Positions 23,199 to 35,592 of a DNA stretch of 64,000 nucleotides are shown in pieces (position 1 is the first letter of the stretch; each line of letters begins with the position of its first letter). Both the position numbers and the translations under genes were made by a program. This DNA comes from Azolla caroliniana (Eukaryota > Polypodiophyta), in NCBI GenBank assembly GCA_043228905.1, contig JBHGNT010000020.1:9920001-9984000 (forward strand), written 5' to 3'. A model generated the notes under the pieces. It saw only the letters and a program-made list of their open reading frames with translations, ran no database searches and was not told the DNA's origin.

Positions 23199-26100
23199 TT
23201 ATGCACAATCTCTATCAAATATCCCAAAAATTATTTGCGCAGGTCTTTCAATCTCATTTTGAAATATCGTCAAACATCGAACCTTCCAAATGTACCAAAT
23301 TGTGATATTACTTACTAATTGCCATATTTGAGGTTTATCAATCTCCATCTGTGGATTCAAAGGTATCAATATTTTTTGCATAAAACCATGTCTCATAGAA
23401 ATAACATTTGTAACCTCTTGTTCGTATACCATTCGTTTATCTTGTACTACAACCCATAATACGGCTCCCCATGTATACATTGCTCGAGGATATACTAGTA
23501 TTAACAGTGTTATGATTAGTTTCCATATTTCCATCGTAAAACCACAACTCCATAAACAATGCTTATCAATCTTTACTAGATCCGTACACAAAGGGCACTT
23601 ATTGTCTACATTCCCTTTTCGCAAACTATTAACTAGTATAGCTCTATGAACCAACAACCAACATAAACAAACAAATTTCCTACTCATTTTTATGCCCCAC
23701 AACCATTTCCAAAATTGTTTGAGATGTTGTGGAGAAAGTCCATTTCGTCTCCAAAAGACATTTGTAGTTGGTTCTTTCCATGATCTAACACCTGATATTT
23801 TCCTACCAAGCTTCACAAAATATTGAAAAAAAGGCACATGTTTTATCTTATCTTCAACCCACACCTTCCAATACAGTTCTCCAAGATCCCAAGTTAATCT
23901 AGATATTGGTCTCCTTTCCATAATCCAAATCCTCCAAGAAGAATTCATGTTTTGTGGATCCGGATCTAAGACCCAATTTGATCAATTATTTGCGATCACC
24001 CTCACTTCTTTATGCAAACAAAAACTAAACAAATTAGTTTCCTTATGTGTGAAAGTTAACCTACCATCATGTACATCAAAGGTCATATAAAGTACTTCCC
24101 AATATAGGTTGTTACTCCAATCAAAATATCCAATGGAGTAAATAAACCCATCGACTTTTGTATAGAAGATTTAATCTGCATCTGAATATTAGAAAGGGTG
24201 GTTTGTATTGCAGAATACATTGATCTAGAGCCGTAGATAGGAATGATAACCACACACCTATAGACTATGTTGGTCCGTGATCTAATTCTGTCCATCCACA
24301 TCTAGTATGCCTTCCTAACATATGTCCCCTATGGTCAGTAAAATACGAATTCTAAATCAAGGGTTGTCTATAGAATTCAACTTCTATTTTTGGCAATCTC
24401 TTAACTAAATCAAGAGGAACATCTTTCCATGAATTAAGAACAGATTTGGCAAATTTGTCTTCCCATTTTGTGGAAACAGCCAACTTCTTGTGTTCCATAG
24501 AACTCCATAAAAAACTAGGCCTCCAATCTCCACTAGTTTTGGGACAAAATTTTTACAATTCGTATGACAATTGTTTCCAAGGTTTTGATCATGGTAACAA
24601 TCCTCGAATCACCAATTTTGCAAGCAACGCTTTGGATTGTTGTAATGGATCAACAATCCCTAATCCTCCCTGATCCAATGGTTTAACAATCGTGAACCAA
24701 GAGACCTTTGCCCTAGCATGACTTCCGTAATTACCAGACCACAGATAATTCCAAATCAATCTTTGTTTGTAATTGTCCCATACATGATCTGGAAAAACTC
24801 CAACATGACATAATATACCAAAGACTAGACAAAAGAACTTGATTGACTACTATCACTCTACTTGTAAATGATAGTTTGGCTTTACTCCAAAATAACAAAA
24901 TTTCCCTTATTTTCAATAGCAAAGGAGCATTGTTGTGTATATTTTCTACAAATTAGTAATCTGACCATCTAGATACAAAGTTGTACCATCAACAAATTCT
25001 ACATCGACAACATTTGTCCCATCAAGGGGCATTGCTATTCCTTTCAATCCAACATCTTCAGCAGTAAAAAACAAACAGTCTCATAGCTTCAGCAAAAAAC
25101 AGAAATACGTATGGTGCGAGTGAGCAGCCTTGTCATACACTTCCTGAAATTTGAAACACATCACCTTTAACCCCTCTTAACAAAACAGAACTACAAGACA
25201 ATCTATACAAAGAAGACGCTCATATCACCATTTCTCAAGAAAACCAAGTCTTAGAAGAGTACCATGAAGGAACTCCCAATTTACTTGATCGTAGGTTTTT
25301 TCAAATCAAGTAACAAAATAGCTAAATCCTCTTTTTTCTTGCGAGCCAAGGTGATAGCCTCCCAAAATAAGAACAAATTATCCATTATACTTCTTTCCTA
25401 AATGAAACTTGTTTGGGTGATATGAATCAAATCATGTAACAAAGGCTGCAATCTCAATGATAATGTTTTTGCAAAGATTTTATATATTGTAATAAGCAAA
25501 GTTACTAGCCTCCATTTTTTGATATCATCTTATATACCCTTAGTCTTAGGTATTAAATAAATAAATCCAACTGCCATACTATGAGGCATAGACCCAATAT
25601 AAAAAATTCTTTGATAAGCTTTCGTTAAGTCTACCCCAATAAATTCCCAATATTTGAGGAAAAAACATGCAGTAATTCCATCCTCCCCTAGACAAGACGT
25701 AAGACTTAAAGCTTTTAAGTGCCATCCTCCCCTATACAAGATGTAAGACTTAAAGCTTTAGTGCATTATGTATTTCCATAATGTCCAAAGGTTTCAGTAA
25801 TGCAACCTTCATTTCCTTTCTGACTTTAGGCTTAATTTTATCCCACACTCGTTTCCTACTTGTGTGAACAAAATTGATAAGAACTCCAACAGACAACAAT
25901 TTAGTATAGTAAGTTGTAGCAATTTGTACAATTTCCAATTCATCTTCTGTTAAAGGGCCATCTTCTCTCCTTAGTTGTTTAATCCCTATTACCAACCATT
26001 TCGGTGCAACTTGGGAAAAAACATTTTGTTTACTCGGTCACCTACTTGTATCCATTTTGAAACAGAAGCTTGATATTGAAATTGTAGAATGTTGTCCTCA

Positions 26101-26817
26101 ATATTTCCTAATTCCTATTTCGCATTATGTAGAGCATTTGTCGTCCATTCACATGATGGATCTCTTTCTTGGAAATGTTATAGTGATGTCAAGGCACAAT
26201 GCATACTGATAATTTTCTATGTATATCTTTCCTTTTTCCCTTGTGCCCACGAAATTAGGAAACTACTAATATGAATACTGCCAAAGCCACATTTTCAGTT
26301 TGCAATAGGATTGTCTCCATATATACATAACTTGTTCAGTAACTACGATTTCTGTAAACCTTCGTTGGAATCCTAATCCTCCCTTGTTGCTTACGTTTTT
26401 TCTCATCATTAACTTGTAACACAATTGGGGCATGATCAGGAAAATTCATGCTTGGGTAAATGCTAACCCCCCCCTATCTCCGCAAATTAAATCATCAACA
26501 TAAATCCTATCAATTATTCACAGATTTGCCCCATTTAATCTTCTATCAAACCTAGAAAATGTTAAGGAATTATGCAATTTTTCAAAGGACGGCAAATGCC
26601 AAACATCCAACAACCTTCTACTTATAGTAAAATTTTCCCATGTAGATAATTCTAAACCATGCACTATTACTCCACCTTCACCACTCCTATCATCAGGATC
26701 CTTAATCATATTAAAGTCTCCTGCTACACACCAATGATCTACGACTAGCAATGAATGATCCAACTCAATCCACATCTTTAATCGTTCTCTAGAAGAATTA
26801 GGAGCATACAAATTCAA
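23199..26817 (-). pseudogene. LINE ORF2: endonuclease-RT-zf-RVT remnant
   Basis: Fragments in collinear order on the minus strand: EEP endonuclease piece with CVAGDFNMIKDPDDRSG (26817-26518), a linker piece at 25995-25750 (REDGPLTEDELEIVQIATTYY), RT start with GEDGITACFFLKYW (25739-25530), an RT thumb-like segment SKAKLSFTSRVIVVNQVLL (24922-24731), and the C-terminal zf-RVT domain (23948-23199) with RWRRNGLSP-like text, HRAILVNSLRKG and the knuckle CPLCTDLVKIDKHCLWSC. The RT YADD region is not readable. The family nicks target DNA and copies its RNA in place; this copy is dead. Confidence 0.8.
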
Positions 26818-27282
26818 AACACCAACCTTTTTTTATGAAAGTTAATGATAACATATTGTGCTCTTCCTAACAGCAAGTTCCTTGCATCCAACATATTTAC
26901 TTGCCATATGTCACGAATAGCCATACATTATAATCCACCTTGGAGTTGTGTTGATCCATATGTTGGAAGCGTAGAGCCCAATTTCCAGGCAATAGTGAAC
27001 CATAGATACACCTTTCATTTAAATGATGTCCTTGTAACAACATTATGTCCATTGACCAATTATACATTTATGCAACTCTTGGCGAAATCTTTGTTTATAT
27101 TGTTTACATAAGGATTCCCCAAGACCTTGAACATTCCAAGAAATAATCTTCATAGTTATACAAATTTAGACACTAATCATTTTACTTTCCAACATCTATT
27201 CCTGTTTTCTTGTGACTTAATCATTCTTCTAAAAGCGACGTAATTTTTACTAAATGCAGAGTATGTTTATGTGCTCTATGAG

Positions 27283-27870
27283 TTAACATCCTCCTATTAG
27301 TTCCTTAAATGTTTTTTTATCAAGGAGTCCATGGAAGTTCTCCAACCAGTAGCATCCCTCACGGAAGGATTTTGATCCTTCGACAAGTGCTTGGACATGG
27401 ATCTTGTCCACCTCCTTCAAACGGAGACAAGGGTCCAATGTCATGTACTCGATTTTTAGTTTGCACTCCCCCCACAACCTCTTGCTTTTGTGTCTTTTAA
27501 TAACCCGAACCCAAGGATCCCCAACACTTGTTTGTGGCACATCGTTGGCAACATCTACTGGAGCTTTCCTTGATAATGAACATTCGTTTGCTAAATGTCC
27601 CATTCTTTTACATAAAAAAAAATTATTTGATAAACCGACATGTAAGATCTTTTGCCTATTTCCACATGCCCCATTTTCCAAACAAGGTAATTTCACATAT
27701 GCCGGCAACGGTTTTTCTCTAGTACATAATAATTTCACTTGTGTTTTTGGAAATAATAATAATAATAATTTCACTTTTAGTATTCCAAAGAATTGGCCAT
27801 CTTTATTATGTATATAAGCATTTAATACTACTTCGATTAAACCCCCTAATTGATGCATTAAGTGACAACA
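27283..27870 (-). pseudogene. LINE ORF1 (DUF4283-like, zinc knuckle) remnant
   Basis: The reading runs from the truncated 5' end and contains LPAYVKLPCLENGACGNRQ and a knuckle FFLCKRMGHLANEC in which the first CX2C Cys has become Phe. This arrangement (basic strand-rich domain plus CCHC knuckle) is typical of plant L1 ORF1 proteins that bind element RNA. The open frame continues into flanking DNA, so the apparent Met start at 27876 is not genuine. Confidence 0.65.
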
Positions 27871-27947
27871 TGTCATGATAATACCATGTTGCCGAACATC
27901 TCAATTAATTCTCAAGAGATGTACGGCAACATGGTGTTACCATGACA
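27871..27947. repeat. Fold-back at the LINE 5' junction
   Basis: Bases 27871-27902 are an imperfect inverted copy of host repeat bases 27916-27947 (27 or more of 32 pair by eye), separated by 13 bp. Related host repeat units at 62210 and 62920 lack the left arm, so the arm arose with the LINE insertion. Confidence 0.75.
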
Positions 27948-27970
27948 TAACAAAAAAATTTATTGTTCTT

Positions 27971-28224
27971 TGTTGAGAATCAAACTCAACTTCCCTAGTG
28001 TGGGAACACACCTTAGTATGTGAACACCCCCCCACCACCTACTATAGTAACTAGTGTGTCATAGAATCTTATAGTTCTATGACACATATTCAGTGTAGTT
28101 AAGTCTCCACCTCCCTTTAGTTAAGAGGTGGTTGTAGAAAGACAATATAAAGAGAAGGTTATTTGTAACAGTTGGTCATTCTTGCACTCTTCCTTTTGAT
28201 AATATAGTCTTTACTTGTTTTTTG

Positions 28225-28287
<63 letters not shown>

Positions 28288-28324
28288 CTCTTCCGTTGCA
28301 CATACTCACTCTCAGTTCTTTACA
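27971..28324 (+). repeat. 5' LTR of copia-3
   Basis: 354 bp, followed at 28325 by the primer site TGGTATCAGAGTGCG (initiator-Met tRNA type). Contains a compound (CT)n(CA)n microsatellite at about 28228-28284. Confidence 0.95.
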
Positions 28325-28480
28325 TGGTATCAGAGTGCGTGGTAGCTTGATCGAAGTCCATCACCTCTGTGTGTGTTGTGTCTAATTCGGAGTTCAGAAA
28401 GAACCGACTGATCATTATAGCAGCAACCTGCATAGTTTGTATCAAAGAGAAGAAGAAGAAGTTCAACAATGATCACTTAG

Positions 28481-30423
28481 ATGGGAAACGCTCTTCCTGC
28501 CAAGAAGCTCGACAAAAAAAACTTTGTATCTTGGGAGTACAAGATGTGCCAATACCTTGTTGGCCAAGGCTATTGCGGTTATATCGAGGGAGCATAAGAA
28601 TCAAAACCCAACCCAACACATGTTGACTACCCAGCTTGGGAGCAAGCGGCAAGTCGTGTGTTGTACTGCCTTGCATCATGCGTCCATGATCACATGGTCA
28701 GCTACATCTGAGAGGCTAAAACGCCGAAGGAGGCATGGGGGAAGCTCAAGAAATTCTTCGCGGCCAATACGACTACTCGCAAACTTCAACTCCAGTGGGA
28801 GTTGAACAACATTCAACAGAGGGACATGACAATCGGCAACAACACCTTGAAGATAAAGGATTTGTGTGATGCCCTTAGGTCGATCAATGTTAGCATTGAC
28901 GATGATGAAATGGTGCAGATATGCCTCAGAGTCTTGGCACCTTGGTTCAAAGCTATAAGGTCGTCCATTCTTGCGAGAGAGAATCCTCCCTCCTTTGATC
29001 TTAAGTCAATGTTACTAGTCGAAGAGAATCACGTCCGAGCAAGGTGCAATGTGTAAGAGGGACGTGCATGCTCTATTCAAACTCAGATGGAGGAAGAGGA
29101 ATAGGTCGTGGCAGAAGAGGCCGACTCAGCCAAGTCCAACACAACCAAGGGCAGTTCCATGAGCAAAACCTCTACTACCAGCAAGAAGCCACAAACTCGC
29201 AAGGCAGAACCTCGGGTAGAAGGGGGAGCAATCGTGTCGAACCCATCCGACATAACAACTCTATTCAGTGCGGATATTGTGACAAATTCGGCCACTACGA
29301 GGCAGAGTGTCGGAAAAAGAAAAGTGAGACAACATTCACAAGTCGACAACTCACTAATTAGGCCTTGAATTCCGACTATGACGATAGTGGCAGAATGTTC
29401 CTAATGCAAAACAGAGAGAACTCAATGATGGAATCATGCTCGACCAACACCTCCAGTTCGAAAGATGTTTGGTTTGTCGATTCGGGTGCGTCAAATCACA
29501 TGATGTCCAATGCATATTGGTTTCAAGAACTCCGAAAACCCGATCGACCCGGCTATGTTGAAACCGGGGATAACACAATACACCCATTCAACATGTTGAC
29601 AATGTCCCATTTAGCAAAGAAGGGAATGAAACCTACATCAAAAATGTATTGCATGTTCCAACAATAACGAAGAATCTAGTCTCGGTCGGTGAGATCGTGG
29701 AACAAGTCATGCAAGTTCATTTTAATGATGGAGGATGCTTCATCAAAAAGGAAGGCCGAATCATCGCTCGCGGTTGAAGAGAAGGCTGAATGTTCATCCT
29801 TGACTCTCACAAGATGAAATCGTCAATGTATGCCAAGGGCTGAAAAGCCGACACTGACATAGAGTTGTGGCGTGATAAATGAATCGGCCACATCAATCTC
29901 CAAAAGCTCAAAGTGATGCAGTCGAAAGGAGTCATCATCGGACTCCCAACTTTTACCAAAAAAGAGATGGCAAGTGTATGTGAAGCCTGTCAATTCGGCA
30001 AACAACATCGACAACCGTTCCCGAAAAAGAGGAATGTGAGCAAAGGGACCCTGGATGTAGCACATTCACATGTATGGGGACCGGCCTAGACGGCAACATA
30101 TTCGGTGGTTGTCGTTACTATGTGACGTTCATCGACGACTTCTCTAGGCATACCTGGATTTACCCTATGCGACAAAAGAGCGAAGTTTCGGACACTTCCA
30201 AAAGTTCAAGAATGAAGTTGAAAAGGCAATCGGTTTGTATGTGTGATGCCTTCAATTCGATGGGGGCAAGGAATATTTCTTAGACAAATTTCCAACGTAC
30301 CTCTGAAAGGAAGGAATTTGCCGAGAATTCTCGTGCCGACACACACCTCAGCAAAACAGAGTAGTTGAACGAAAAAATCGACATATATTGAAGGTGGCAA
30401 GAGCAATGATGAACAAAAAGAAC
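28481..30423 (+). pseudogene. copia-3 gag-protease-integrase, first part
   Basis: Gag from about 28481 (MGNALPAKKL), core at 28640-29050 (LELNNIQQRDM), zinc knuckle CGYCDKFGHYEAEC at 29271-29312, protease WFVDSGASNHMMS at 29471-29510, integrase with CEACQFGKQHRQ (about 29980) and FIDDFSRHTWIYPMRQ (about 30130). Frameshifts and stops are frequent. The reading is cut at 30423 by copia-4 within the integrase segment MMNKKN and resumes at 34293. Confidence 0.85.
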
Positions 30424-30867
30424 TGTTGAGAGATCAAGCTCAACTTAGTTTAGTTAGTTAGTCAACCATGTAACTTCGTAGTTACCTAGATAGAATCTAG
30501 TTAGAAGTGTTGACTATAACGACTTAAATAGGACCTTGTACTTAAGTAGGATATTCTAGATCCTCCACTCCCAAGGACATTTAATATAGGACTTACACGT
30601 TTGTACCTATATTCTCCTCACACATGTGCACCCTTACGCATAAGATCTATATATACCTCATTGATGGTATTTTTGTATTTGATGATGATGAGGCTAATTT
30701 AATATACTTACTCATCCCCCATCTTGTGTAGTTCATAAGTGTATCTCTCTCTCTCTCTTTTCCTCTCACACACATACACACACATATCACTTAATCTTCC
30801 ACTTATCAACTATCACATAATTAGGTACTAATTAACCCTTGCTTAATTACTTACCTAATTATTAACA
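30424..30867 (+). repeat. 5' LTR of copia-4
   Basis: 444 bp. Followed at 30868 by primer site TGGTATCAGAGTGTG. TATA-like CTATATATACC at about 30649. Confidence 0.95.
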
Positions 30868-31035
30868 TGGTATCAGAGTGTGTGGTTTAGAAAATCCACT
30901 AAGCCCACCCAACACAGTGATTGTGTGTTCGAGACGCCGACAACAAAATCCGGCTATCGGCTACCATAGTGCCGCTATGTAGCACGTGTACGTGATCGAA
31001 GGAAGAAAAGCAAAAAACGAGAGGACGCAATCAAC

Positions 31036-33752
31036 ATGAACACACTAATGGGTAGCTCGCTCCCTAGTGAAAGTTAGACTGGAGCAATTATTCATCTTGG
31101 GAATACAAGATGACCTAATACCTCTTCGGCGAAGGGTATTAGAGCTACATCAACGGCGCTCAAGAAAATCAACCTGACTCAAAGAACGTCGATTACGCAA
31201 CATGGGAGCAAGTGGCAAGTCGAGTCATGTATTTCTTGGCAACATGTGTCCACAACCACATGCTTAGCCACATTCGAGACGCCAAGACGCCTAAAGAAGC
31301 ATGGGCGAACTTAAAGAAAATGTTTGCCGCCAACACAACCGCCCGAAAGCTTCAACTCCGACAAGAGTTGAACAACATTCGGCAAAAAGACATGTCCATG
31401 TCGAACTACACCGCCAAGATCAAGAGCATTTGCAACTCGCTTGGCTCCATCAAAATAAACGTCGACGAAGACGAGATGGTTCAAGTATGGTTGGGCGGCC
31501 TCGCACAACGATTCGATCCATTACGGACGGCAATCTTGGCGAGAGAAAACCCTCCTTCATTCTTTGACCTCCAATCAATGCTATTGGTCGAAGAGAACCA
31601 TGTCTAAACCAAAAGCAAGACATCAGAAGGGCAAATGTTCTTCTCGAATTCGGACGGTGGCCGAGGAGGAGATCACGGCGGTAGAAGAGGTCAATTTGAC
31701 CCATCACACGAAGGGAACTCAAATCTTCACGGAAGCCATCGAGGAACCTTCGAAAGAAGGGGGAGCTTCCACACTGAACATGGTCGGCAAATGAGGTCCG
31801 CAACTTGCAACTATTGCGGCAAAATCAGCCACCGCGAGGAGGAATGCTGAAAAAGAAGAAGCGAGTCGGCTTCCACAAGTCGACAACACACGAATTACAT
31901 TGTCAACTCCGAATACGATGATTATGGCGGACTATTCGTAATGAGGCATAGAGCGACCTCTATGTCGGCCTCCAACTCCGCAAGCACCTCCAACTTGGAA
32001 GACGTGTGGTTCGTCGATTCTAGGGCCTCACATCACATGGCATCTCACGAAGAGTGGTTTCGTGATTTACGAACACCAGATCGACCCGGCTTCATAGAGA
32101 TGGGGGACGACACCACGCACCCCATTCAACACATCGGCAATGTCCCATTCGGGAAAGAAGGCGAGCACACTTTCATCAAGAATGTCTTGCACGTGCCCAC
32201 ACTAACGAAGAATTTGGTCTCCGTTGGCCAAATCGTGGTGCAAGGTATGCAAGTCTGCGTCAACAATGAAGGATGCTTCATTGAGAAAGATGGCCGACTC
32301 ATAGCTAAGGGACGGAGAGACGGTCGAATGTTCATCCTCAATTCGAACGAGGTAAAATTGGCAATGTACGCTAAAAGTCTCAAAACCGATAAAAGCATCG
32401 AGTTGTGGCACAAGAACCTCCAACGGCTTCAAGCGATGCAAACGAAGGGAGTCGTCATCGGACTTCCGACATTCGAGCCGAAACGAGTCGATTGAGTATG
32501 CGAAGCGTGTCAACTCGGATGTATGGGGACCGGCGTACACTCGGATGTATGGGGACCGGCTCAAACGTCGACGATCGGCGGATACCAATACTACGTAACC
32601 TTCATCGACGACTACTCACGCTATGCGTGGATCGACCCGATGAAGAAGAAGTGCGAAGTGTTCTCCCACTTCCAAAAGCTCAAGGGGCAAGTCGAAAAAA
32701 AAACCTGTCGGCACATTCGATGCCTACGATCGGATGGAGGAAAGGAGTACTTCTCCGACGAATTTACCTCCCACCTCCAAAGTGAAGGCATTCGTAGAGA
32801 ATTCTCATGCCGACACACACCCAAACAAAATGGAGTTGCCGAAAGGAAGAATCGGCAAATACTTGAGTTAGCACGCGCCATGATGCATGAGAAGCACATG
32901 CCAAATTTCTATTGGGCCGAAGCGGCATCCACAGCCGTCTATCTCATGAACCGGTGCACCACCAATGGAGTCCATGAGCTAACTCCATACGAGCTCCTCG
33001 TCGGAAGGAAGTCGATCCTATCGCACCTCAAGGTGTTCGGAAGCATTGCGAATGTACGCATCCCGAACGAACAACAACAGAATCCAGACGCGAAGTTGGA
33101 GTAATGTATCCTCATAGGATACTCATCCAAGAAGAAGGCATATAAGTGCTACAACCCTTCTACCGGAGTGGTTCGGATAAGTCGAGACGTAGTCTTCGAC
33201 GAGTCCTCATCCTGGTACGCACCAGAGACAACTACAACTCCGACTCTGCTCGACCCCGAATCCGCCGAACAAGAGGTAGAAGATGGAGATCGCTTCAAAC
33301 ACATGTTCAAAGAAAGTCCGATTACGACAAGGCCTAGTGGGCCACAAGAGCCCCCACGCGACCCAAGCACGTCACAGCCAAGTACGAACTTGGACAAAGG
33401 CAAAGGTAAGATGCCTGAATACGAAGTCAACCACCCCGACGACAATGATTTGGATGGATTGGCTCCCTCACTAGACAGTGAGTTTGGTGTACCCATCATG
33501 CGTACACCCGGAGCAAAGAAGGCACTCACATCTGCAAGCGAAAAACTTCGACGTTCTTCTAGAGAGAAGAAACCCATCACTCAGCTCGGCTACAACGAAT
33601 ACATGGCCCATCATTATGCCTTCGCGATGAAGGTAGCGTCCGAACAAGAGCCCGAGAGCCCTACAGAAGTGGCTCATGACCCACGATGGGTGAAAGTAGT
33701 CGACCCAAGCCTTCGTCACAGGCTTGAGGGGGAGGAACCGAAACTGCCATGA
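31036..33752 (+). pseudogene. copia-4 gag-protease-integrase polyprotein
   Basis: Starts at ATG 31036 (MNTLMGSSLPS); a one-base loss near 31065 shifts frame, after which one frame holds to 33752. Domains: gag core (LRQELNNIRQKDM), zinc knuckle CNYCGKISHREEEC (31809-31850), protease WFVDSRASHHM at 32006 where DSG has become DSR (likely inactive), integrase with a truncated zinc-finger segment, IDDYSRYAWIDPM, RSDGGKEYF and HTPKQNGVAERKN (about 32818). In-frame stops at 31605, 31848, 32493 and 33102 plus two early ones. A short direct repeat TCGGATGTATGGGGACCGG (32515-32560) marks a deletion that removed the integrase knuckle. Confidence 0.88.
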
Positions 33753-33858
33753 CGTAGAAGCTGACACCGAAAGCCGCACAGAAGCCGACATCGAAAGCCA
33801 GAAAACGCCAAAAGCAAAACCGGATTGTGGACGCCTCACACTTGAGCTTGAGGGGGTG

Positions 33859-34292
33859 TGTTGAGAGATCAAGCTCAACTTAGTTTAGTTAGTTAGTCAA
33901 CCATGAAACTTCGTAGTTACCTAGATAGTATCTAGTTAGAAGAGTTGACTATAACAACTTAAATAGGACCTTGTACTTAAGTAGGATATTCTAGATCATC
34001 CACTCCCAAGGTCATTTAATATAGGACTTACACGGTTGTACCTATATTCTACTCACCCATGTGCACCCTTGCACATAAGATCTATATATACCTCATTGAT
34101 GGTATTTTTGTCTTTCATGATGATGATGCTAATTTAATATACTTACTCATACCCCATCTTGTGTTGTTCATAAGTGTATCTCTCTCTCTCTCTTTTCCTC
34201 TCACGAACGTCACTTAATCTTCCGCTTATATCAACTATCACATAATTAGGTACTAATTAACCCTTACTTAATTATTTACCTAATTATTAACA
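33859..34292 (+). repeat. 3' LTR of copia-4
   Basis: 434 bp, preceded by polypurine tract TTGAGGGGG. It lacks the CA-rich tract of the 5' copy. Confidence 0.95.
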
Positions 34293-34954
34293 AGAACCTA
34301 CCGAAATCGTATTGGGCTCAAGCGGCGAATACGACTGTCTACCTAATGAACTGGTGCACAACATCCAAAGTTCACGATATCACCCCCCACGAAAAGTTCT
34401 ATGGAAAGAAGCCGAACTTATCCCACGTCAGGATATTCGGCTCGATCGCATTCATACATATTCTCGATGAAAAGAGGCAAAAGCTCGATCCGAAATCGGA
34501 GAAGTGTATCCTTGTGCTAGGGTACTCACTCGAACAAAAGGGGTACAGGTGCTTCAACCCATCTTCCAAAAAGGTACAAGTGAGTAGGGATGTCATATTC
34601 GACGAATCAGCATCCTAATACTCGGTCGACTCGGCTCCATTTGATCATCCACTCGAAACCGATTTCGATATCGACTCAGAGGACAACCTGGCTCACATCA
34701 AAAGAGAGTTCAGTATCAACTAGGTTGAGTGGACCATAGGAGCCCCCGAGCAACCAAAGCACGTCGTAGCCGAGTCCGAAGTTGGACAAAGGGAAGGCCA
34801 AAATGCCTAAGTACGAAAACTCAATAGGACTCGAATTGGAACACTCACCCGATAGTGAGTTTAGTTGTCTAGATTTTTCGGTCATACCAGGAGCTGAGAA
34901 AGTGCACACAAAGACTAATGAAACACTACGTCGCTCAACAAGAGAAAAGAACGT
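34293..34954 (+). pseudogene. copia-3 integrase end and linker
   Basis: Continues the integrase (SYWAQAANTTVYLMNWCTT, HILDEKRQKLDPKSEKC) and the integrase-RT linker (LRRSTREKN) up to the Tat-like 2 junction. The frame shifts at GYSLEQKG owing to one extra codon-breaking base near 34515. Target bases AGAAC begin this piece. Confidence 0.85.
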
Positions 34955-35560
34955 TGTCGTGAAGAATTTCGGCCAGAGGCGGAAACCGGGAAACATTGGC
35001 TACATCGGCAGGGTGCAGCGTGTGTACGCACCCATGTACATTTAGTGTGAATAATGAGGGCGCCTTTATGGCACCGAAGAATAGTCAAGTCGGGACAGAC
35101 AATCCCATGTAAGTCGGGATTTGTCCCACATTGTAACGCATCCCTCTCCTTGTTCTATAAAAGGAACGGAGCGCCCTTTGTGAAGGGGTTGCCCATTTTG
35201 CATTAGAGGGTATACCGTTAGGTTTAGAGTTAGTTTCTTCTTCTTCTTCTTCCCCTTCGTGTTCGCTTAGGGTTTGCTTCAGCTCATCTCCTGCACAAGA
35301 CCCCGCTCGGCGTGACGAGCCCGTGAGCTCCCCGACCGGCGGCTTGGCAGCTGACGACTACTGTAACCTACCTCAGTCCGGCTCGACGCCGGGAATGTAT
35401 TCTTCTTTATATATATATATATATATACGTTTGCGTCTGTCTGTGTATATTCACGTCTTCATTGGTGTCGGGTGCTTACCCTTTCCTGCATTTCCTGTAC
35501 TTAAGGGTGTGAGTCGGGTTGGCCTGTGTGTGTGTGTGTGTGAGTGTGTGTGCGTGAGTC
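34955..35560 (+). repeat. Left LTR of Tat-like 2, 3'-truncated
   Basis: Matches the right LTR to GTGCGTGAGTCGGTG, then passes directly into the primer site (GGTGAACCCGACGTG at 35561) instead of the last ~165 bp seen at 39838-39999. The four bases GGTG are shared by both sides of the missing part, suggesting deletion at a microhomology. TATA box TTCTATAAAAGG at about 35152. Confidence 0.85.
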
Positions 35561-35592
35561 GGTGAACCCGACGTGAAAGGCGGCAAGGGAGG

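Larger units (their letters stand above)
22919..27870 (-). mobile_element. L1-type LINE retrotransposon, degraded
   Basis: Non-LTR element in minus orientation. A poly(T) tract at 22919-22952 is its poly(A) tail, followed by a 3' UTR block, zf-RVT domain, RT, endonuclease and an ORF1 with a zinc knuckle. Flanking TCAATTAGTTCT (22908-22919) and TCAATTAATTCT (27901-27912) are the probable target duplication. The 5' end is truncated within ORF1. Many stops and frameshifts. Confidence 0.85.
30424..34292 (+). mobile_element. Ty1/copia retrotransposon copia-4, RT-deleted
   Basis: LTRs 30424-30867 and 33859-34292 start TGTTGAGAGATC and end TAATTATTAACA; perfect AGAAC target duplication (30419-30423 and 34293-34297). 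It encodes gag, protease and integrase, but the frame passes from the integrase-RT linker straight to a 3' tail, so RT and RNase H are missing. It could move only with proteins from a relative. Confidence 0.95.
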
